Numbered from the stretch's first letter, positions 8,761 through 18,676 are shown. The stretch is 64,000 bases of DNA from Streptococcus australis (GCF_019930045.1 NZ_JAHZQQ010000003.1:1-64000); one strand, 5' to 3'. Numbers and translations are program-made. The notes: generated by a model from the sequence alone, not told the origin.

Positions 8761-9179
8761 TCGATATTCAAGCTATTAAAGAGGCTCTTCCGCATCGCTA
8801 TCCGATGTTGTTGGTGGATCGCGTCCTTGAAACAAGTGAGGATACGATTGTAGCCATTAAGAATGTGACGATCAATGAGCCCTTCTTTAATGGGCACTTT
8901 CCAAGCTACCCAGTAATGCCAGGTGTCCTCATTATGGAAGCCTTGGCACAAACTGCTGGTGTCTTAGAATTATTCAAACCAGAAAATAAAGGAAAATTAG
9001 TCTTTTATGCTGGAATGGATAAGGTTAAATTTAAAAAACAAGTCGTTCCGGGAGATCAGCTCGTAATGACGGCTACCTTTGTCAAGCGTCGTGGTTCGAT
9101 TGCGGTCGTGGATGCAAAAGCGGAAGTCGATGGGAAATTAGCTGCTAGCGGGACCCTAACATTTGCAATTGGTAACTAG
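8757..9179 (+). CDS. fabZ: 3-hydroxyacyl-ACP dehydratase
   Basis: Removes water from 3-hydroxyacyl-ACP to give trans-2-enoyl-ACP, the intermediate for which FabK and FabM compete. 140-residue hot-dog-fold protein with catalytic His47 in FNGHFP and Glu61 in IMEALAQ. Overlaps accB by 4 bases. Being dehydratase only, it leaves isomerisation to FabM. Confidence 0.96.
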   Translation: MIDIQAIKEALPHRYPMLLVDRVLETSEDTIVAIKNVTINEPFFNGHFPSYPVMPGVLIMEALAQTAGVLELFKPENKGKLVFYAGMDKVKFKKQVVPGDQLVMTATFVKRRGSIAVVDAKAEVDGKLAASGTLTFAIGN

Positions 9180-9189
9180 GGAGGTTTCT

Positions 9190-10557
9190 ATGTTCCGAAA
9201 AATTTTAATCGCGAATCGTGGTGAAATTGCGGTCCGGATTATTCGAGCTGCTCGTGAATTAGGAATTGAAACAGTCGCTGTCTATTCAACGGCTGATAAG
9301 GAAGCCTTGCATACCTTACTAGCGGATGAAGCAGTTTGTATTGGGCCTGCCAAATCAACCGAGTCTTATTTGAACATGAATGCTGTTTTATCTGCAGCAG
9401 TTTTGACTGGATCAGAAGCGATTCACCCAGGATTTGGATTTTTGAGTGAAAATTCGAAGTTTGCCACCATGTGTGAAGAAGTCGGGATTAAGTTTATCGG
9501 ACCATCAGGATCTGTCATGGATATGATGGGTGATAAAATTAATGCCCGAGCACAAATGATCAAAGCAGGCGTGCCTGTTATTCCAGGATCAGATGGAGAA
9601 GTTCATACAGCAGAAAAAGCCTTGGAAGTTGCCGATCGGATTGGTTATCCTGTCATGCTGAAAGCATCAGCTGGAGGTGGCGGTAAAGGAATCCGTAAAG
9701 TAGAACGGGCAGAAGACCTAGTTCCAGCTTTTGAATCTGCTTCGACAGAAGCTAAGGCGGCCTTTGGCAATGGAGCTATGTACCTAGAACGTGTCATCTA
9801 CCCAGCTCGTCATATTGAGGTTCAAATCTTGGCTGACCAATTTGGACATGTGGTTCATTTGGGTGAACGGGATTGTTCCCTTCAAAGAAACAACCAAAAA
9901 GTCCTCGAAGAATCTCCATCCGTAGCAATCGGTAAGACAATTCGAGACCAAATCGGATCTGCGGCTGTCCGAGCAGCAGAATCTGTTGGCTATGAAAATG
10001 CTGGGACCATCGAGTTTCTTTACGATGAAGGGAAAGGCGAATTTTACTTCATGGAGATGAACACTCGGGTTCAAGTAGAGCATCCTGTGACAGAATTTGT
10101 TACTGAAATTGATATCGTGAAAGAGCAAATTAAAATTGCTGCTGGGCAAGAATTGTCTGTTCGTCAAGAAGATATTCAAATTTCTGGCCATGCAATTGAA
10201 TGCCGGATCAATGCAGAAAATCCTGCCTTTAACTTTGCACCAAGTCCAGGAAAAATCACCAATCTCTATCTTCCAAGTGGAGGAGTCGGCTTGCGCGTGG
10301 ATTCAGCTGTCTACCCTGGCTATACGATTCCACCTTACTACGATAGTATGATTGCCAAAATCATTGTCCATGGAGAGAATCGTTTCGATGCCTTGATGAA
10401 GATGCAACGCGCCCTCTATGAGTTGGAAATTGATGGTGTAATGACCAACAGTGATTTCCAATTGGATTTGATTTCAGATTCGAATGTGATTGCTGGTGAT
10501 TACGATACCGCCTTTCTGATGGAGACATTTTTACCAAATTATCAGAAAAATCAATAA
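9190..10557 (+). CDS. accC: Acetyl-CoA carboxylase, biotin carboxylase subunit
   Basis: ATP- and bicarbonate-dependent carboxylation of biotin on AccB. 455 residues with an ATP-grasp fold; N-terminus MFRKILIANRGEIA, glycine-rich ATP loop ASAGGGGKG and the metal/biotin site segment MEMNTRVQVEHPVTE. An in-frame ATG at 9163 lies inside the end of fabZ; GGGAGG just before ATG 9190 and the family N-terminus favour 9190. Confidence 0.97.
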   Translation: MFRKILIANRGEIAVRIIRAARELGIETVAVYSTADKEALHTLLADEAVCIGPAKSTESYLNMNAVLSAAVLTGSEAIHPGFGFLSENSKFATMCEEVGIKFIGPSGSVMDMMGDKINARAQMIKAGVPVIPGSDGEVHTAEKALEVADRIGYPVMLKASAGGGGKGIRKVERAEDLVPAFESASTEAKAAFGNGAMYLERVIYPARHIEVQILADQFGHVVHLGERDCSLQRNNQKVLEESPSVAIGKTIRDQIGSAAVRAAESVGYENAGTIEFLYDEGKGEFYFMEMNTRVQVEHPVTEFVTEIDIVKEQIKIAAGQELSVRQEDIQISGHAIECRINAENPAFNFAPSPGKITNLYLPSGGVGLRVDSAVYPGYTIPPYYDSMIAKIIVHGENRFDALMKMQRALYELEIDGVMTNSDFQLDLISDSNVIAGDYDTAFLMETFLPNYQKNQ

Positions 10558-10645
10558 GCAATGAACTTTGTAAATGTGAGATTCATTTTCACAAGGAATG
10601 AACGCGCACAATTACAAAGTTCTTTTACCAAGTAAGGAGAAGTTG

Positions 10646-11530
10646 ATGGCTTTATTTTCTAAAAAAGATAAGTACATTCGAATTAATCCCAATCGGTCGG
10701 CCATTGAAGCACCTCAGCCAAAACCAGAGGTTCCAGATGAGTTGTTTTCTCAGTGTCCGGGCTGTAAACATACGATTTACCAAAAGGATCTAGGAAGTGA
10801 ACGTCTGTGTCCGAAGTGTGGTTATACCTTCCGCATCTCTGCGGTTGAGCGACTTCAATTGACGATTGATCCAGGAAGCTTTATTGAACTGTTTACGGGT
10901 ATTGAGACCAAGGACCCGCTTAAGTTTCCAAACTACAAGAAGAAATTGGCGGCTGTTCGTGAATTGACAGGACTTGATGAAGCTGTGCTAACAGGAACTG
11001 CAAAGATCGGGGGCCATCAAGTGGCTCTCGGTATTATGGACTCTAATTTCATCATGGCTTCTATGGGTTCTGTGGTCGGTGAAAAGATTACGCGTCTATT
11101 TGAATTGGCGACAGAAGAAAAGCTCCCAGTTGTGCTCTTTACCGCTTCTGGTGGCGCTCGGATGCAAGAAGGAATCGTCAGTTTGATGCAGATGGCTAAA
11201 ATCTCTGCAGCTGTTCAAAGACACTCAAAAGCAGGCTTATTTTATCTGACAGTTCTAACAGACCCAACAACAGGTGGGGTAACGGCGTCATTTGCAATGG
11301 AAGGGGATATTATCATTGCAGAGAGCCAGGCCCTTGTGGGATTTGCAGGTCGACGAGTGATCGAGTCTACTGTACGGGAACAGTTACCGGATAATTTCCA
11401 AAAGGCTGAATTTTTGCAGGAGCATGGCTTTGTGGATGTGATTGTCCAGCGTAGTGAGATGCGTTCAACAATCGCAGACTTGTTAGCCTTTCATGGAGGG
11501 AGTAATGACAAGAATAACACAAATTATTAA
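10646..11530 (+). CDS. accD: Acetyl-CoA carboxylase, carboxyltransferase beta subunit
   Basis: With AccA transfers the carboxyl group from biotin to acetyl-CoA, giving malonyl-CoA. 294 residues: an N-terminal zinc ribbon (CPGC, 15 residues, CPKC) and a crotonase-like domain with [11 protein letters not shown] and [19 protein letters not shown] (10633-10640) marks ATG 10646 as the start, although an in-frame ATG lies at 10598. It overlaps accA by 26 bases, which helps equal subunit synthesis. Confidence 0.96.
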   Translation: MALFSKKDKYIRINPNRSAIEAPQPKPEVPDELFSQCPGCKHTIYQKDLGSERLCPKCGYTFRISAVERLQLTIDPGSFIELFTGIETKDPLKFPNYKKKLAAVRELTGLDEAVLTGTAKIGGHQVALGIMDSNFIMASMGSVVGEKITRLFELATEEKLPVVLFTASGGARMQEGIVSLMQMAKISAAVQRHSKAGLFYLTVLTDPTTGGVTASFAMEGDIIIAESQALVGFAGRRVIESTVREQLPDNFQKAEFLQEHGFVDVIVQRSEMRSTIADLLAFHGGSNDKNNTNY

Positions 11531-12275
11531 AGAAGCTCGTGACCAAGGACGTTTAACATCTCTCGATTATGCTCATGGAATTTTTGATAACTTTATCGAA
11601 TTGCATGGAGATCGGAATTTCCGAGATGATGGTGCAGTGATTGGTGGAATTGGCTGGTTAGGGGATCAAGCGGTAACGGTTGTCGGGATTCAAAAAGGAA
11701 AGAATCTTCAGGACAACCTCAGTCGAAACTTTGGCCAACCCCACCCAGAAGGCTATCGAAAAGCTTTGCGTCTCATGAAGCAAGCGGAGAAATTTGGCCG
11801 TCCAGTTGTGACCTTTATCAATACAGCGGGTGCTTATCCTGGTGTTGGTGCTGAAGAACGAGGACAAGGTGAAGCCATTGCCCGTAACCTCATGGAAATG
11901 AGTGATTTAAAAGTTCCGATTATCGCGATTATCATCGGAGAAGGTGGCTCAGGTGGGGCCTTGGCTCTTGCTGTAGCAGATAAGGTCTGGATGCTTGAGA
12001 ACTCCATCTATGCGGTCTTGAGTCCAGAAGGTTTTGCCTCTATTCTTTGGAAAGATGGTAGTCGTGCCATGGAAGCAGCTGAATTGATGAAGATTACTTC
12101 GCATGAGTTGTTGAATATGGATATTGTGGACAAAGTGATTCCGGAGCATGGTTTTTCTAATGGCGAATTACTAGCTCAAGTGAAGAAAGAAATCCAAGCA
12201 GAATTGAAGAAGCTACAAGTCTTGCCTATCGAAGAACTTCTAGAGCAACGTTACCAACGTTTTCGTAAGTATTAA
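11505..12275 (+). CDS. accA: Acetyl-CoA carboxylase, carboxyltransferase alpha subunit
   Basis: Partner of AccD in the alpha2beta2 carboxyltransferase. 256 residues, with the conserved segments [11 protein letters not shown] and [18 protein letters not shown] 11505 follows GGAGGGAG inside the end of accD; the upstream in-frame ATG 11493 overlaps that site and would add only MEGV. This is the last gene of the fatty-acid cluster, closed by a strong terminator. Confidence 0.96.
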   Translation: MTRITQIIKEARDQGRLTSLDYAHGIFDNFIELHGDRNFRDDGAVIGGIGWLGDQAVTVVGIQKGKNLQDNLSRNFGQPHPEGYRKALRLMKQAEKFGRPVVTFINTAGAYPGVGAEERGQGEAIARNLMEMSDLKVPIIAIIIGEGGSGGALALAVADKVWMLENSIYAVLSPEGFASILWKDGSRAMEAAELMKITSHELLNMDIVDKVIPEHGFSNGELLAQVKKEIQAELKKLQVLPIEELLEQRYQRFRKY

Positions 12276-12312
12276 AAAACTGAGCTTGCAATTTGCAAGA
12301 CTCAGTTTTTTT
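12274..12312. terminator. Bidirectional terminator between accA and serS
   Basis: A long stem formed by AAAAAACTGAG plus CTTGCAA and their complements (to 12312), with one unpaired A, with A and T tracts on both flanks. It serves both convergent operons. Confidence 0.9.
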
Positions 12313-12316
12313 AACT

Positions 12317-13594
12317 TTATTTTGGTGCGATGACTTCAGCGCCACCCATATATGGACGAAGAACTTCAGGAATGGTTACAGAACCATCTTCGTTTTGATA
12401 GTTTTCAAGAATAGCAGCGACGGTGCGTCCAACAGCCAATCCAGAACCATTCAAGGTGTGAAGAAGTTTAACCTTACCGTCAGCTTCATCACGATAGCGG
12501 ATTTGGGCACGACGTGCTTGGAAATCTTCCGTATTTGAACAGCTTGAGATTTCACGGTAGGTGTTTTGAGCAGGGATCCAAACTTCCAAGTCATAAGTCT
12601 TAGCAGCTGAGAAGCCCATGTCTCCCGTTGAGAGAGCCACGACACGATATGGCAAGTTCAATTTTTGAAGGATGTTTTCAGCGTTGGCTGTCATCTTTTC
12701 CAATTCTTCATATGATTCTTCCGGTTTGGCAAATTTGACCATTTCTACCTTATGGAATTGGTGTAAACGGATCAAACCACGAGTGTCACGACCAGCAGAA
12801 CCAGCTTCTGAACGGAAAGAAGGGCTCATGGCAGTAAAGTAGATTGGCAGATCTTTACCATCAATGATTTCATCACGGTAGTAGTTGGTCAGTGGCACTT
12901 CAGCAGTTGGAATCAAGACATAGTTGGTGTCGCTGAGTTCAAAAGTATCCTCCTTAAATTTTGGATATTGACCAGTACCAAACATAGAATCGTGGTTGAC
13001 CATGTAAGGGGTGATGACTTCTGTATATCCTTCCTTGCCATGCTCATCCAACATAAAGTTATAGATAGCACGTTCTAAGCGAGCTCCAAGCCCCTTGTAG
13101 AAGAGGAAACGAGCGCCTGTGACTTTACCACCACGTTCCCAGTCAAGGATGTCTAAGTCTTCTCCAAGGTCCCAGTGAGCTTTTGGTTCGAAGTTAAACT
13201 CGCGAGGAGTTCCCCAACGGCGAACTTCTACGTTATCGTCTTCATCAGCCCCAACAGGCACACTATCAGCAGGGATGTTTGGAAGAGTCGTAGTAAATTC
13301 TGTCAATTTCGCATCGATTTCTGCCAATTCTGCATCAAGAGCTTTGACCTCAGCAGAAAGAGTTTGCATGGCAGCAATCTTATCATTTGCATTTTCTTTG
13401 TTGCGTTTGGCTTGGGCGATTTCAGCAGATACTGTGTTGCGCTCAGCCTTGAGGCTTTCTACTTTGACCAAGATGTCACGACGCTTGGCATCGATTTCTT
13501 TCATTTCGTTTAAGATAGCAGCGTCTACGCCGCGTGTCGCTAATTTTTCAGCAACTGCATCAAAGTCTGTACGAATTCGTTTAATATCTAACAT
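12317..13594 (-). CDS. serS: Seryl-tRNA synthetase
   Basis: Charges tRNA-Ser (and tRNA-Sec where present). 425 residues: an N-terminal antiparallel coiled coil (about 27-100) that grips the long variable arm, then the class II catalytic core with motif 2 ([14 protein letters not shown]) and motif 3 ([14 protein letters not shown]). The family start MLDIKRIR is at 13594 after AAAGGAGA; an in-frame ATG further up lies inside the T-box leader. Expression is under the serine T-box. Confidence 0.97.
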   Translation of the reverse strand: MLDIKRIRTDFDAVAEKLATRGVDAAILNEMKEIDAKRRDILVKVESLKAERNTVSAEIAQAKRNKENANDKIAAMQTLSAEVKALDAELAEIDAKLTEFTTTLPNIPADSVPVGADEDDNVEVRRWGTPREFNFEPKAHWDLGEDLDILDWERGGKVTGARFLFYKGLGARLERAIYNFMLDEHGKEGYTEVITPYMVNHDSMFGTGQYPKFKEDTFELSDTNYVLIPTAEVPLTNYYRDEIIDGKDLPIYFTAMSPSFRSEAGSAGRDTRGLIRLHQFHKVEMVKFAKPEESYEELEKMTANAENILQKLNLPYRVVALSTGDMGFSAAKTYDLEVWIPAQNTYREISSCSNTEDFQARRAQIRYRDEADGKVKLLHTLNGSGLAVGRTVAAILENYQNEDGSVTIPEVLRPYMGGAEVIAPK

Positions 13595-13605
13595 AGCTTC
13601 TCCTT

Positions 13606-13794
13606 TAACAAAAAGCACACCTGTTACAGTGTTGGAGTGGCAGGGCCACGGTTCCATCCAACTTCACAGGTGTGCACTTGATTTGATCTTCAATTTTTTG
13701 ATAAACGGTAGAATTTCAATTAAGTCCTCTATCTGCTCACAGCAACCGCAGACTTTCTGAAAGATTTCCTTAATTTACTTATCCGTTTTCGTTT
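13606..13794 (-). ncRNA. T-box riboswitch, serine, controlling serS
   Basis: On the minus strand the stem I base pairs AACGG with CCGTT. A specifier loop on its 3' side holds TCT followed by A, a serine codon. The T-box core TGGATGGAACCGTGG (13646-13660 on the complement) can pair with the CCA end of uncharged tRNA-Ser. The competing terminator is GCACACCTG/CAGGTGTGC (13667-13675 with 13615-13623) followed by five Us. Uncharged tRNA would favour the antiterminator and raise serS expression. Confidence 0.85.
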
Positions 13795-13823
13795 ATTATA
13801 CAAGAAAAGTACCTATTTTGCAA
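13795..13823 (-). promoter_or_regulatory. Promoter of the serS T-box transcript
   Basis: TTGCAA (13818-13823), a 17-base spacer and TATAAT (13795-13800) on the minus strand. The -35 box overlaps the last codons of manO. Confidence 0.8.
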
Positions 13824-14181
13824 ATAGATTTTTAATTTTAGCTGTGATGGTTTGGATCAAGGTCGGTAACTTGACAATTTTATCATTCCCAAGGTGTTGA
13901 CGGGCAATTTTTAAGATTTTCCCCGAGTCTTTAGAAGCAAAGAGGAACTTGCTTTCCTTGGTGTAAATTTCAAAATGGCGACTAATTTTACGCCCAGATA
14001 CGTTGGCTCCAATCTGGTCGATTTCTTTCCAGGGAATTTGGATATAGTCTTCGACATTGGCATCCGCATAAAATTCAAAAGCCACATCCCCTACTAAGAT
14101 TTTTCCAACCTTCCCTCCAACACCTAGATAAGAGACAGCAGTGGTGTGGAATTCAACGGTTTTATTCTGCGATTGTGCCAT
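13813..14181 (-). CDS. manO: ManO, DUF956 protein of the mannose PTS locus
   Basis: DUF956 family protein of 122 residues, usually found directly behind manLMN in lactic acid bacteria and linked in some species to control of that operon; its biochemical action is not established. The sequence is a small beta-rich protein with no membrane segment and no helix-turn-helix that I can see. AGGAGGATCAC supports the ATG at 14181. A terminator lies between manN and this gene, so it may be expressed at a lower level than the transporter. Confidence 0.85.
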   Translation of the reverse strand: MAQSQNKTVEFHTTAVSYLGVGGKVGKILVGDVAFEFYADANVEDYIQIPWKEIDQIGANVSGRKISRHFEIYTKESKFLFASKDSGKILKIARQHLGNDKIVKLPTLIQTITAKIKNLFAK

Positions 14182-14222
14182 GTGATCCTCCTGTAACAAT
14201 GTTCATTTCATTATACCATAAT

Positions 14223-14248
14223 AAAAAGAAGGCCGAAACCTTCTTTTT
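14223..14248 (-). terminator. Terminator between manN and manO
   Basis: AAAAAGAAGG (14223-14232) pairs perfectly with CCTTCTTTTT (14239-14248) around a 6-base loop, with Us at the 3' side of the minus-strand transcript. Being inside the gene cluster, it probably allows only partial readthrough into manO. Confidence 0.8.
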
Positions 14249-14261
14249 ATTTGGTCTTTGC

Positions 14262-15173
14262 TTACATCAAGCCTGCAACGTGTGCCAAGACACCGATTAC
14301 AAAGAGGGCGATGATGATAGCGATTGGAGATACTTTCTTCTTAAGCAACCACATACAAGCGAAAGTAAGAAGCAATCCCATCAAACCAGGAATCAATGAA
14401 TCCAAGTTTTGTTGGAAAGTTGTAACTTTTTCAGGTGTTTGAGATAGACCTGAACCAACTTGAGCGAAGGCTTCTTGGATACCCTTGTATCCTTCAGGAA
14501 GTTTATCCCAGTGGATATAAGCTTTGTCGTCTAATTTGACAGAAGAAACATTAAAGATGAATTTAATAGATACCCAACGTTCTACCAAGACAGCAAGGAT
14601 GAACATCCCGAGGATAGAAGCTCCTTTAGTGATGTCTTGCAAGATCCCACCAGACATATCTTTGGTAATTTCAGAACCTGCTTTGTAACCAAGTTCTTGG
14701 GTGTACCACAAGAAGGACATACGAATCGCATTCCATGCAATAAAGAAGATGAGTGGGCCAAGGATATTACCAGTCAAGGCAAGAGATGCACCAAGTGCTC
14801 CAAGGATTGGACGAACTGTAAACCAGAAGACAGGATCTCCGATACCCGCCAAAGGCCCCATCATACCAATCTTAACCCCTTGGATAGCGGCATCATCGAT
14901 GGCAGCGCCATTTGCTTTTTCTTCTTCAAGGGCAAGAGTTACCCCGATGATTGGAGCAGCTACGTATGGGTGAGTGTTGAAGAACTCCATGTGACGCTCA
15001 AGAGCAGCCGCTTGGTCTTCTTTCTTCGTGTAAAGTTTTTTGATAGCTGGGATCAATGAGTAAGCCCAACCCAAGTTTTGCATCCGTTCATAGTTCCAAG
15101 AACCTTGCAAGAAGGTTGAACGCCACCAAACTTTTTGACGATCTGATTTAGATAATTGTAATTTTTCAGTCAT
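14262..15173 (-). CDS. manN: PTS mannose/glucose transporter, EIID
   Basis: Membrane subunit IID of the mannose-family phosphotransferase system; with IIC it forms the sugar channel. 303 residues, with the family start region KVWWRSTFLQGSWNYERMQ and hydrophobic segments towards the C-terminus. It lies 18 bases after manM. In other Gram-positive bacteria the IIC/IID pair is also the receptor for class IIa bacteriocins. Confidence 0.95.
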   Translation of the reverse strand: MTEKLQLSKSDRQKVWWRSTFLQGSWNYERMQNLGWAYSLIPAIKKLYTKKEDQAAALERHMEFFNTHPYVAAPIIGVTLALEEEKANGAAIDDAAIQGVKIGMMGPLAGIGDPVFWFTVRPILGALGASLALTGNILGPLIFFIAWNAIRMSFLWYTQELGYKAGSEITKDMSGGILQDITKGASILGMFILAVLVERWVSIKFIFNVSSVKLDDKAYIHWDKLPEGYKGIQEAFAQVGSGLSQTPEKVTTFQQNLDSLIPGLMGLLLTFACMWLLKKKVSPIAIIIALFVIGVLAHVAGLM

Positions 15174-15191
15174 GATAGTGTCACACCTTTC

Positions 15192-15995
15192 TTAATAGTC
15201 TTCAAGGATATCGCCAATTGGGTCATTAGAAGTAGCAACTCCGCCACCTCCATTGCCACCTTTCTTAGAGAGAGAAAGGTAGATCAAGGCAAGGGCAACA
15301 CCAATTGCACCAAGAGCAATCAAGGTCAATTGGCTAACAGCAGCAAGAGCAAAACCAATGGCAAAGAATGGCCAAACTTCACGGCTTGCCATCATGTTGA
15401 TAACCATGGCGTAACCAACGGCAACGACCATACCACCACCGATTTGCATACCGTCTGACAACCAAGCAGGCATCGCTTCAAGAGCACCTTTAACAGTGTC
15501 AGCAGGGATCATCAAAAGAAGGGCTGCAGGAATGGCGATACGAAGACCTTGAAGGAGAAGTGCTACAAAGTGAGCGCGTTCTACGCCTTTGATATCACCT
15601 TTTTTAGCAGCAGCGTCGGCAGTGTGGACCAAACCAACGGAGAGAGTACGGACGATCATGGTCAAGAAAAGACCAGCAACTGCAAGTGGAATAGCTACAC
15701 CTTGAGCCACAGCGATTCCTTTAGAGCTAAAGTCACCACCAAGAACCAAGATAATCGCAGCAGCAACTGATGCAAGAGCAGCATCGGGTGCAACTGCGGC
15801 ACCAATGTTGGCCCAGCCAAGTGCAAGTAATTGAAGGGAACCACCAAGCATAACACCGGCAGTCAAGTTACCTGTTACCAAACCGATTAAGGTACAAGCA
15901 ACAAGTGGTTGGTGGAATTGGAATTGGTCAAGGATACCTTCAAGACCTGCTAAGAAGGCAACAACGACCACTAATACCATAGAAATAATAGACAT
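15192..15995 (-). CDS. manM: PTS mannose/glucose transporter, EIIC
   Basis: Integral membrane subunit IIC that forms the translocation path with IID. 267 residues, mostly hydrophobic helices, with a short hydrophilic glycine-rich tail (KKGGNGGGG) near the C-terminus. Second gene of the operon, 27 bases after manL. Confidence 0.95.
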   Translation of the reverse strand: MSIISMVLVVVVAFLAGLEGILDQFQFHQPLVACTLIGLVTGNLTAGVMLGGSLQLLALGWANIGAAVAPDAALASVAAAIILVLGGDFSSKGIAVAQGVAIPLAVAGLFLTMIVRTLSVGLVHTADAAAKKGDIKGVERAHFVALLLQGLRIAIPAALLLMIPADTVKGALEAMPAWLSDGMQIGGGMVVAVGYAMVINMMASREVWPFFAIGFALAAVSQLTLIALGAIGVALALIYLSLSKKGGNGGGGVATSNDPIGDILEDY

Positions 15996-16022
15996 GTTTA
16001 AAATCCTTTCGTAAGTAATCGG

Positions 16023-17012
16023 TTATTGAACGTTAGCTTTGTTAATTAAGTCAAACAAATCTTTCTTAGAGTCATTTGGTACTTTACGGACATCAAATTC
16101 CACTCCAAGATCACGCATTTTTTCAAATGTAGCCACATCCTCTTTGTCCATTGACAAGACATTGTTAACCATGGTTTTACCAGTTGAGTGGGCCATTGAA
16201 CCAACGTTCAAGGTTTTAATCGGAACACCACCCTCGATGGCACGAAGGGCATCTTGAGGTGTTTCAAACAAGATCAAAGCATGTGTTTCACCAAAGCGTG
16301 GATCTTTTGCAACGTCGATCAATTTTTGAATTGGGACAACGTTTGCTTTCACACCATTCGGTGCTGCTTGCTTGATCAACTCTTTACGGAGCTCATCTTT
16401 GGCAACTGAGTCTGAAGCTACGATAATTCGATCCGCTTTTGAATCAGGTGTCCAAGCAGTTGCGACTTGTCCGTGAAGTAGACGAGTATCTAAGCGGGCA
16501 AGATTAATCTTGAGTTTTCCGTCACCGATCACTGTTCCTTCTGGAATAGCGGCTTGGGCAACAGGAGCAACTGAAGCAGTGCTTGCTTCTTCGACTGGAT
16601 TCAATTCTTCTGGAAGAGCTTTGATTCCATCTTTAGATTCTTTGATGATGTTTGCAGCAACTTGATCAACACCAGCAGTTGCATCCATCAAACGTTCAGT
16701 ATAAGCTTGAATCAACATTGGAAGGTTTAATCCTGTGATGATTGCAAATTTGCGATCTGGATTTTCTCCCATGACACGACTCGCTTGGTTAAATGGAGAA
16801 CCACTCCAAAGGTCAGCCAAAACCAAGATTTCATCTTCTGCATCAAATGCGGCAACAGCAGCATTGAACTTAGCGTAGAGGTCATCTGGTCCTTCGCTTG
16901 GCATGAACGTAACCACTTGAACTTTCTCTTGATCCCCAAAGATCATCGAGCCGGATTGGTGGATCCCAGCAGCAAATTCACCGTGGCTAGCAATAATGAT
17001 ACCAATACTCAT
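16023..17012 (-). CDS. manL: PTS mannose/glucose transporter, EIIAB
   Basis: Cytosolic phosphoryl carrier: the IIA domain (His10 in ASHGEF) takes phosphate from HPr, and the IIB domain (His180 in DTRLLHGQ) passes it to the sugar. 329 residues with an Ala/Pro/Glu-rich linker at about 140-162. The start is taken as ATG 17012 ([13 protein letters not shown]), 10 bases after AAGGAGG; another in-frame ATG three codons earlier almost touches that site. ManL also takes part in sugar-dependent gene control in streptococci. Confidence 0.96.
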   Translation of the reverse strand: MSIGIIIASHGEFAAGIHQSGSMIFGDQEKVQVVTFMPSEGPDDLYAKFNAAVAAFDAEDEILVLADLWSGSPFNQASRVMGENPDRKFAIITGLNLPMLIQAYTERLMDATAGVDQVAANIIKESKDGIKALPEELNPVEEASTASVAPVAQAAIPEGTVIGDGKLKINLARLDTRLLHGQVATAWTPDSKADRIIVASDSVAKDELRKELIKQAAPNGVKANVVPIQKLIDVAKDPRFGETHALILFETPQDALRAIEGGVPIKTLNVGSMAHSTGKTMVNNVLSMDKEDVATFEKMRDLGVEFDVRKVPNDSKKDLFDLINKANVQ

Positions 17013-17074
17013 TATTGACATTCCTCCTTATAAATTTGTTTGACTTTCAGTTTAAGAAAACTTTAAGCTACTTT

Positions 17075-17103
17075 ATTATAAATCGTTTTCACACTTAAGT
17101 CAA
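17075..17103 (-). promoter_or_regulatory. Promoter of manLMN with overlapping cre
   Basis: TTGACT (17098-17103), a 17-base spacer and TATAAT (17075-17080) on the minus strand make a near-consensus promoter. Within it TGAAAACGATTTAT (complement of 17078-17091) resembles a CcpA cre site except for one late position, suggesting catabolite control. Confidence 0.75.
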
Positions 17104-17330
17104 TTTTTCTATCAAAATTTACAGGTAAAAGAGGATCTTTGTTATATTAATTTATCCCTATAGAGCAGCTATTCCTACTGGTTTATCGCTAAATGATTCC
17201 ATGAAAACAGCGCTATATATGCTATAGTTTGTAAGCGAAGGTTAGTTATGAAATTGTGGAAAATCAGTCATGAATCAAACAAGTAAAATAAAAATATAAC
17301 AAACTGGTTGATGGATCTATTAAGAGTACT
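17104..17330. other. Intergenic region between the man promoter and the adhP terminator
   Basis: About 230 bases of A/T-rich sequence without a gene I can support. TGTAAGCG with weak flanking agreement near 17230 is a marginal cre-like sequence. A 12-codon frame starting with ATG near 17248 has a poor ribosome-binding site and is not called. Confidence 0.5.
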
Positions 17331-17359
17331 AAAAAAAGACCAGCCCAGTTGGGCTAGTC
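17331..17359 (-). terminator. Terminator of adhP
   Basis: On the minus strand GACTAGCCCA pairs with TGGGCTGGTC (one G-U) and is followed by seven Us. It sits 16 bases after the adhP stop. Confidence 0.9.
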
Positions 17360-17375
17360 CTGTAGGTTCAGTTAT

Positions 17376-18398
17376 TTAGTTTGTGAAGTCAAGTACCATA
17401 CGTCCTTGAATGGTTCCAGCTTCCATTTCGTCAAAGACTTTGACAGCATCTTCTACTGGACGTTTTTGAACGACAGGGACTACCAAGCCTTCTGCACCAA
17501 ATTGGAAGGCTTCTTCCAAGTCTTTACGAGTTCCTACTAGAGAACCGATGACTTGGATACCATCTAATACCGTTTTCACAATGCTGAGGTCCATCATTTC
17601 TGAAGGAAGTCCAACTGCGATAACGCGGCCACCTGCACGAACAGAATCTACTGCTTGGTTGAAAGCTACTTTAGAAACAGCTGTTACTACAGCAGAGTGA
17701 GCTCCACCATTTGTTTTTTCTTTGATCAATCCTGGGACATCTTCGACTTCGCGACCGTTGATGACAAAGTCTGCACCAACTTCTTTCGCCAATTCCAGTT
17801 TGTCGTTGTTGATATCGACAGCGATGACATGTGTATTGAAGACTTTCTTAGCATATTGAACAGCCAAGTTTCCTAGTCCACCAGCTCCGTAGATGACAAT
17901 CCATTGTCCTGGTTCAGCTTTGGCTTCTTTGATGGCTTTGTAAGTTGTAACCCCGGCACAGGTAATAGAAGAAGCTTGTGCTGGATCTAATCCTTCTGGT
18001 ACTTTCACTGCGTAATCTGCAGTAACGATACATTGTTCAGCCATTCCTCCATCAACAGAGTAACCAGCATTTTTTACAGTCCGGCAAAGAGTTTCACGAC
18101 CAGTTGTACAGTATTCACAAGTTCCACATCCTTCGAAGAACCAAGCAACACTAACGCGGTCACCAACTTTTAAGCTTGTCACATCTGGAGCAAGTTCTTT
18201 AACAATTCCGATTCCTTCATGTCCAAGAACACGGCCTGGGACTTTACCGAAGTCTCCGTGAGCAACATGCAAGTCCGTGTGGCAGACACCACAGTACTCA
18301 ATTTGAACAAGTGCTTCCCCTGTTTCCAATGGACGCATATCCTTGTTTGCAACGATTTCAACACCAGTACCTTCTGGATTTACAACAACAGCTTTCAT
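17376..18398 (-). CDS. adhP: Zinc-dependent alcohol dehydrogenase
   Basis: Medium-chain NAD(H)-dependent alcohol dehydrogenase, probably interconverting acetaldehyde and ethanol. 340 residues. Catalytic zinc ligands lie in CGVCHTDLH and GHEGIG; the structural zinc cluster has the pattern C-x2-C-x2-C-x7-C (CGTCEYC then C). A Rossmann glycine motif GAGGLGNLA follows. GAGGAGG precedes ATG 18398. The promoter carries cre and CodY-like sites, fitting a fermentation enzyme tuned to carbon and amino-acid supply. Preferred substrate not known. Confidence 0.93.
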   Translation of the reverse strand: MKAVVVNPEGTGVEIVANKDMRPLETGEALVQIEYCGVCHTDLHVAHGDFGKVPGRVLGHEGIGIVKELAPDVTSLKVGDRVSVAWFFEGCGTCEYCTTGRETLCRTVKNAGYSVDGGMAEQCIVTADYAVKVPEGLDPAQASSITCAGVTTYKAIKEAKAEPGQWIVIYGAGGLGNLAVQYAKKVFNTHVIAVDINNDKLELAKEVGADFVINGREVEDVPGLIKEKTNGGAHSAVVTAVSKVAFNQAVDSVRAGGRVIAVGLPSEMMDLSIVKTVLDGIQVIGSLVGTRKDLEEAFQFGAEGLVVPVVQKRPVEDAVKVFDEMEAGTIQGRMVLDFTN

Positions 18399-18515
18399 AG
18401 TTTTCCTCCTCAAGAGCTTAGTTGAATTAGAGACGTTAATAAAACGAGAAGTAACATCACTTGAATCATTATCGTATGAAACGAGCTAGGCTCCTTTTTT
18501 ATTTTTGTTATGTTA

Positions 18516-18544
18516 ATTTTATCACAAACTTTGTCAGTTAGCAA
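18516..18544 (-). promoter_or_regulatory. Promoter of adhP
   Basis: On the minus strand TTGCTA (18539-18544), 17 bases, TAAAAT (18516-18521) with an upstream TGA extension. The leader is about 110 bases long. Confidence 0.75.
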
Positions 18545-18553
18545 GCGCTTACA
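18540..18553 (-). promoter_or_regulatory. cre (CcpA) site over the adhP -35 box
   Basis: TGTAAGCGCTTGCT on the minus strand fits the cre consensus TGNAANCGNWNNCW at every defined position. It overlaps the -35 hexamer, so CcpA binding should repress adhP when sugar is plentiful. Confidence 0.8.
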
Positions 18554-18558
18554 CAGAA

Positions 18559-18573
18559 AATTTTCTGAAAATA
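18559..18573 (-). promoter_or_regulatory. CodY-box-like site upstream of adhP
   Basis: AATTTTCTGAAAATA matches the CodY consensus AATTTTCWGAAAATT at 14 of 15 positions, just upstream of the cre and -35 box. A weaker copy (12 of 15) lies at 18591-18605. CodY senses branched-chain amino acids in streptococci. Confidence 0.65.
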
Positions 18574-18634
18574 AACTTAACTGGTTAAATTATTTTCAGA
18601 AAAGGTCCCTATAAGGTCCCGTATGTTTGAGAAA

Positions 18635-18676
18635 ACAAAAAGCTTGAATCCTTTCTTGTAAAAGGTGATTCAAGCA
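18635..18676 (-). terminator. Terminator of the HAD phosphatase gene
   Basis: GCTTGAATC and GATTCAAGC (18642-18650 and 18667-18675) form the stem, with an inner CTTT/AAAG pairing. The minus-strand transcript ends in a U tract. Confidence 0.85.
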
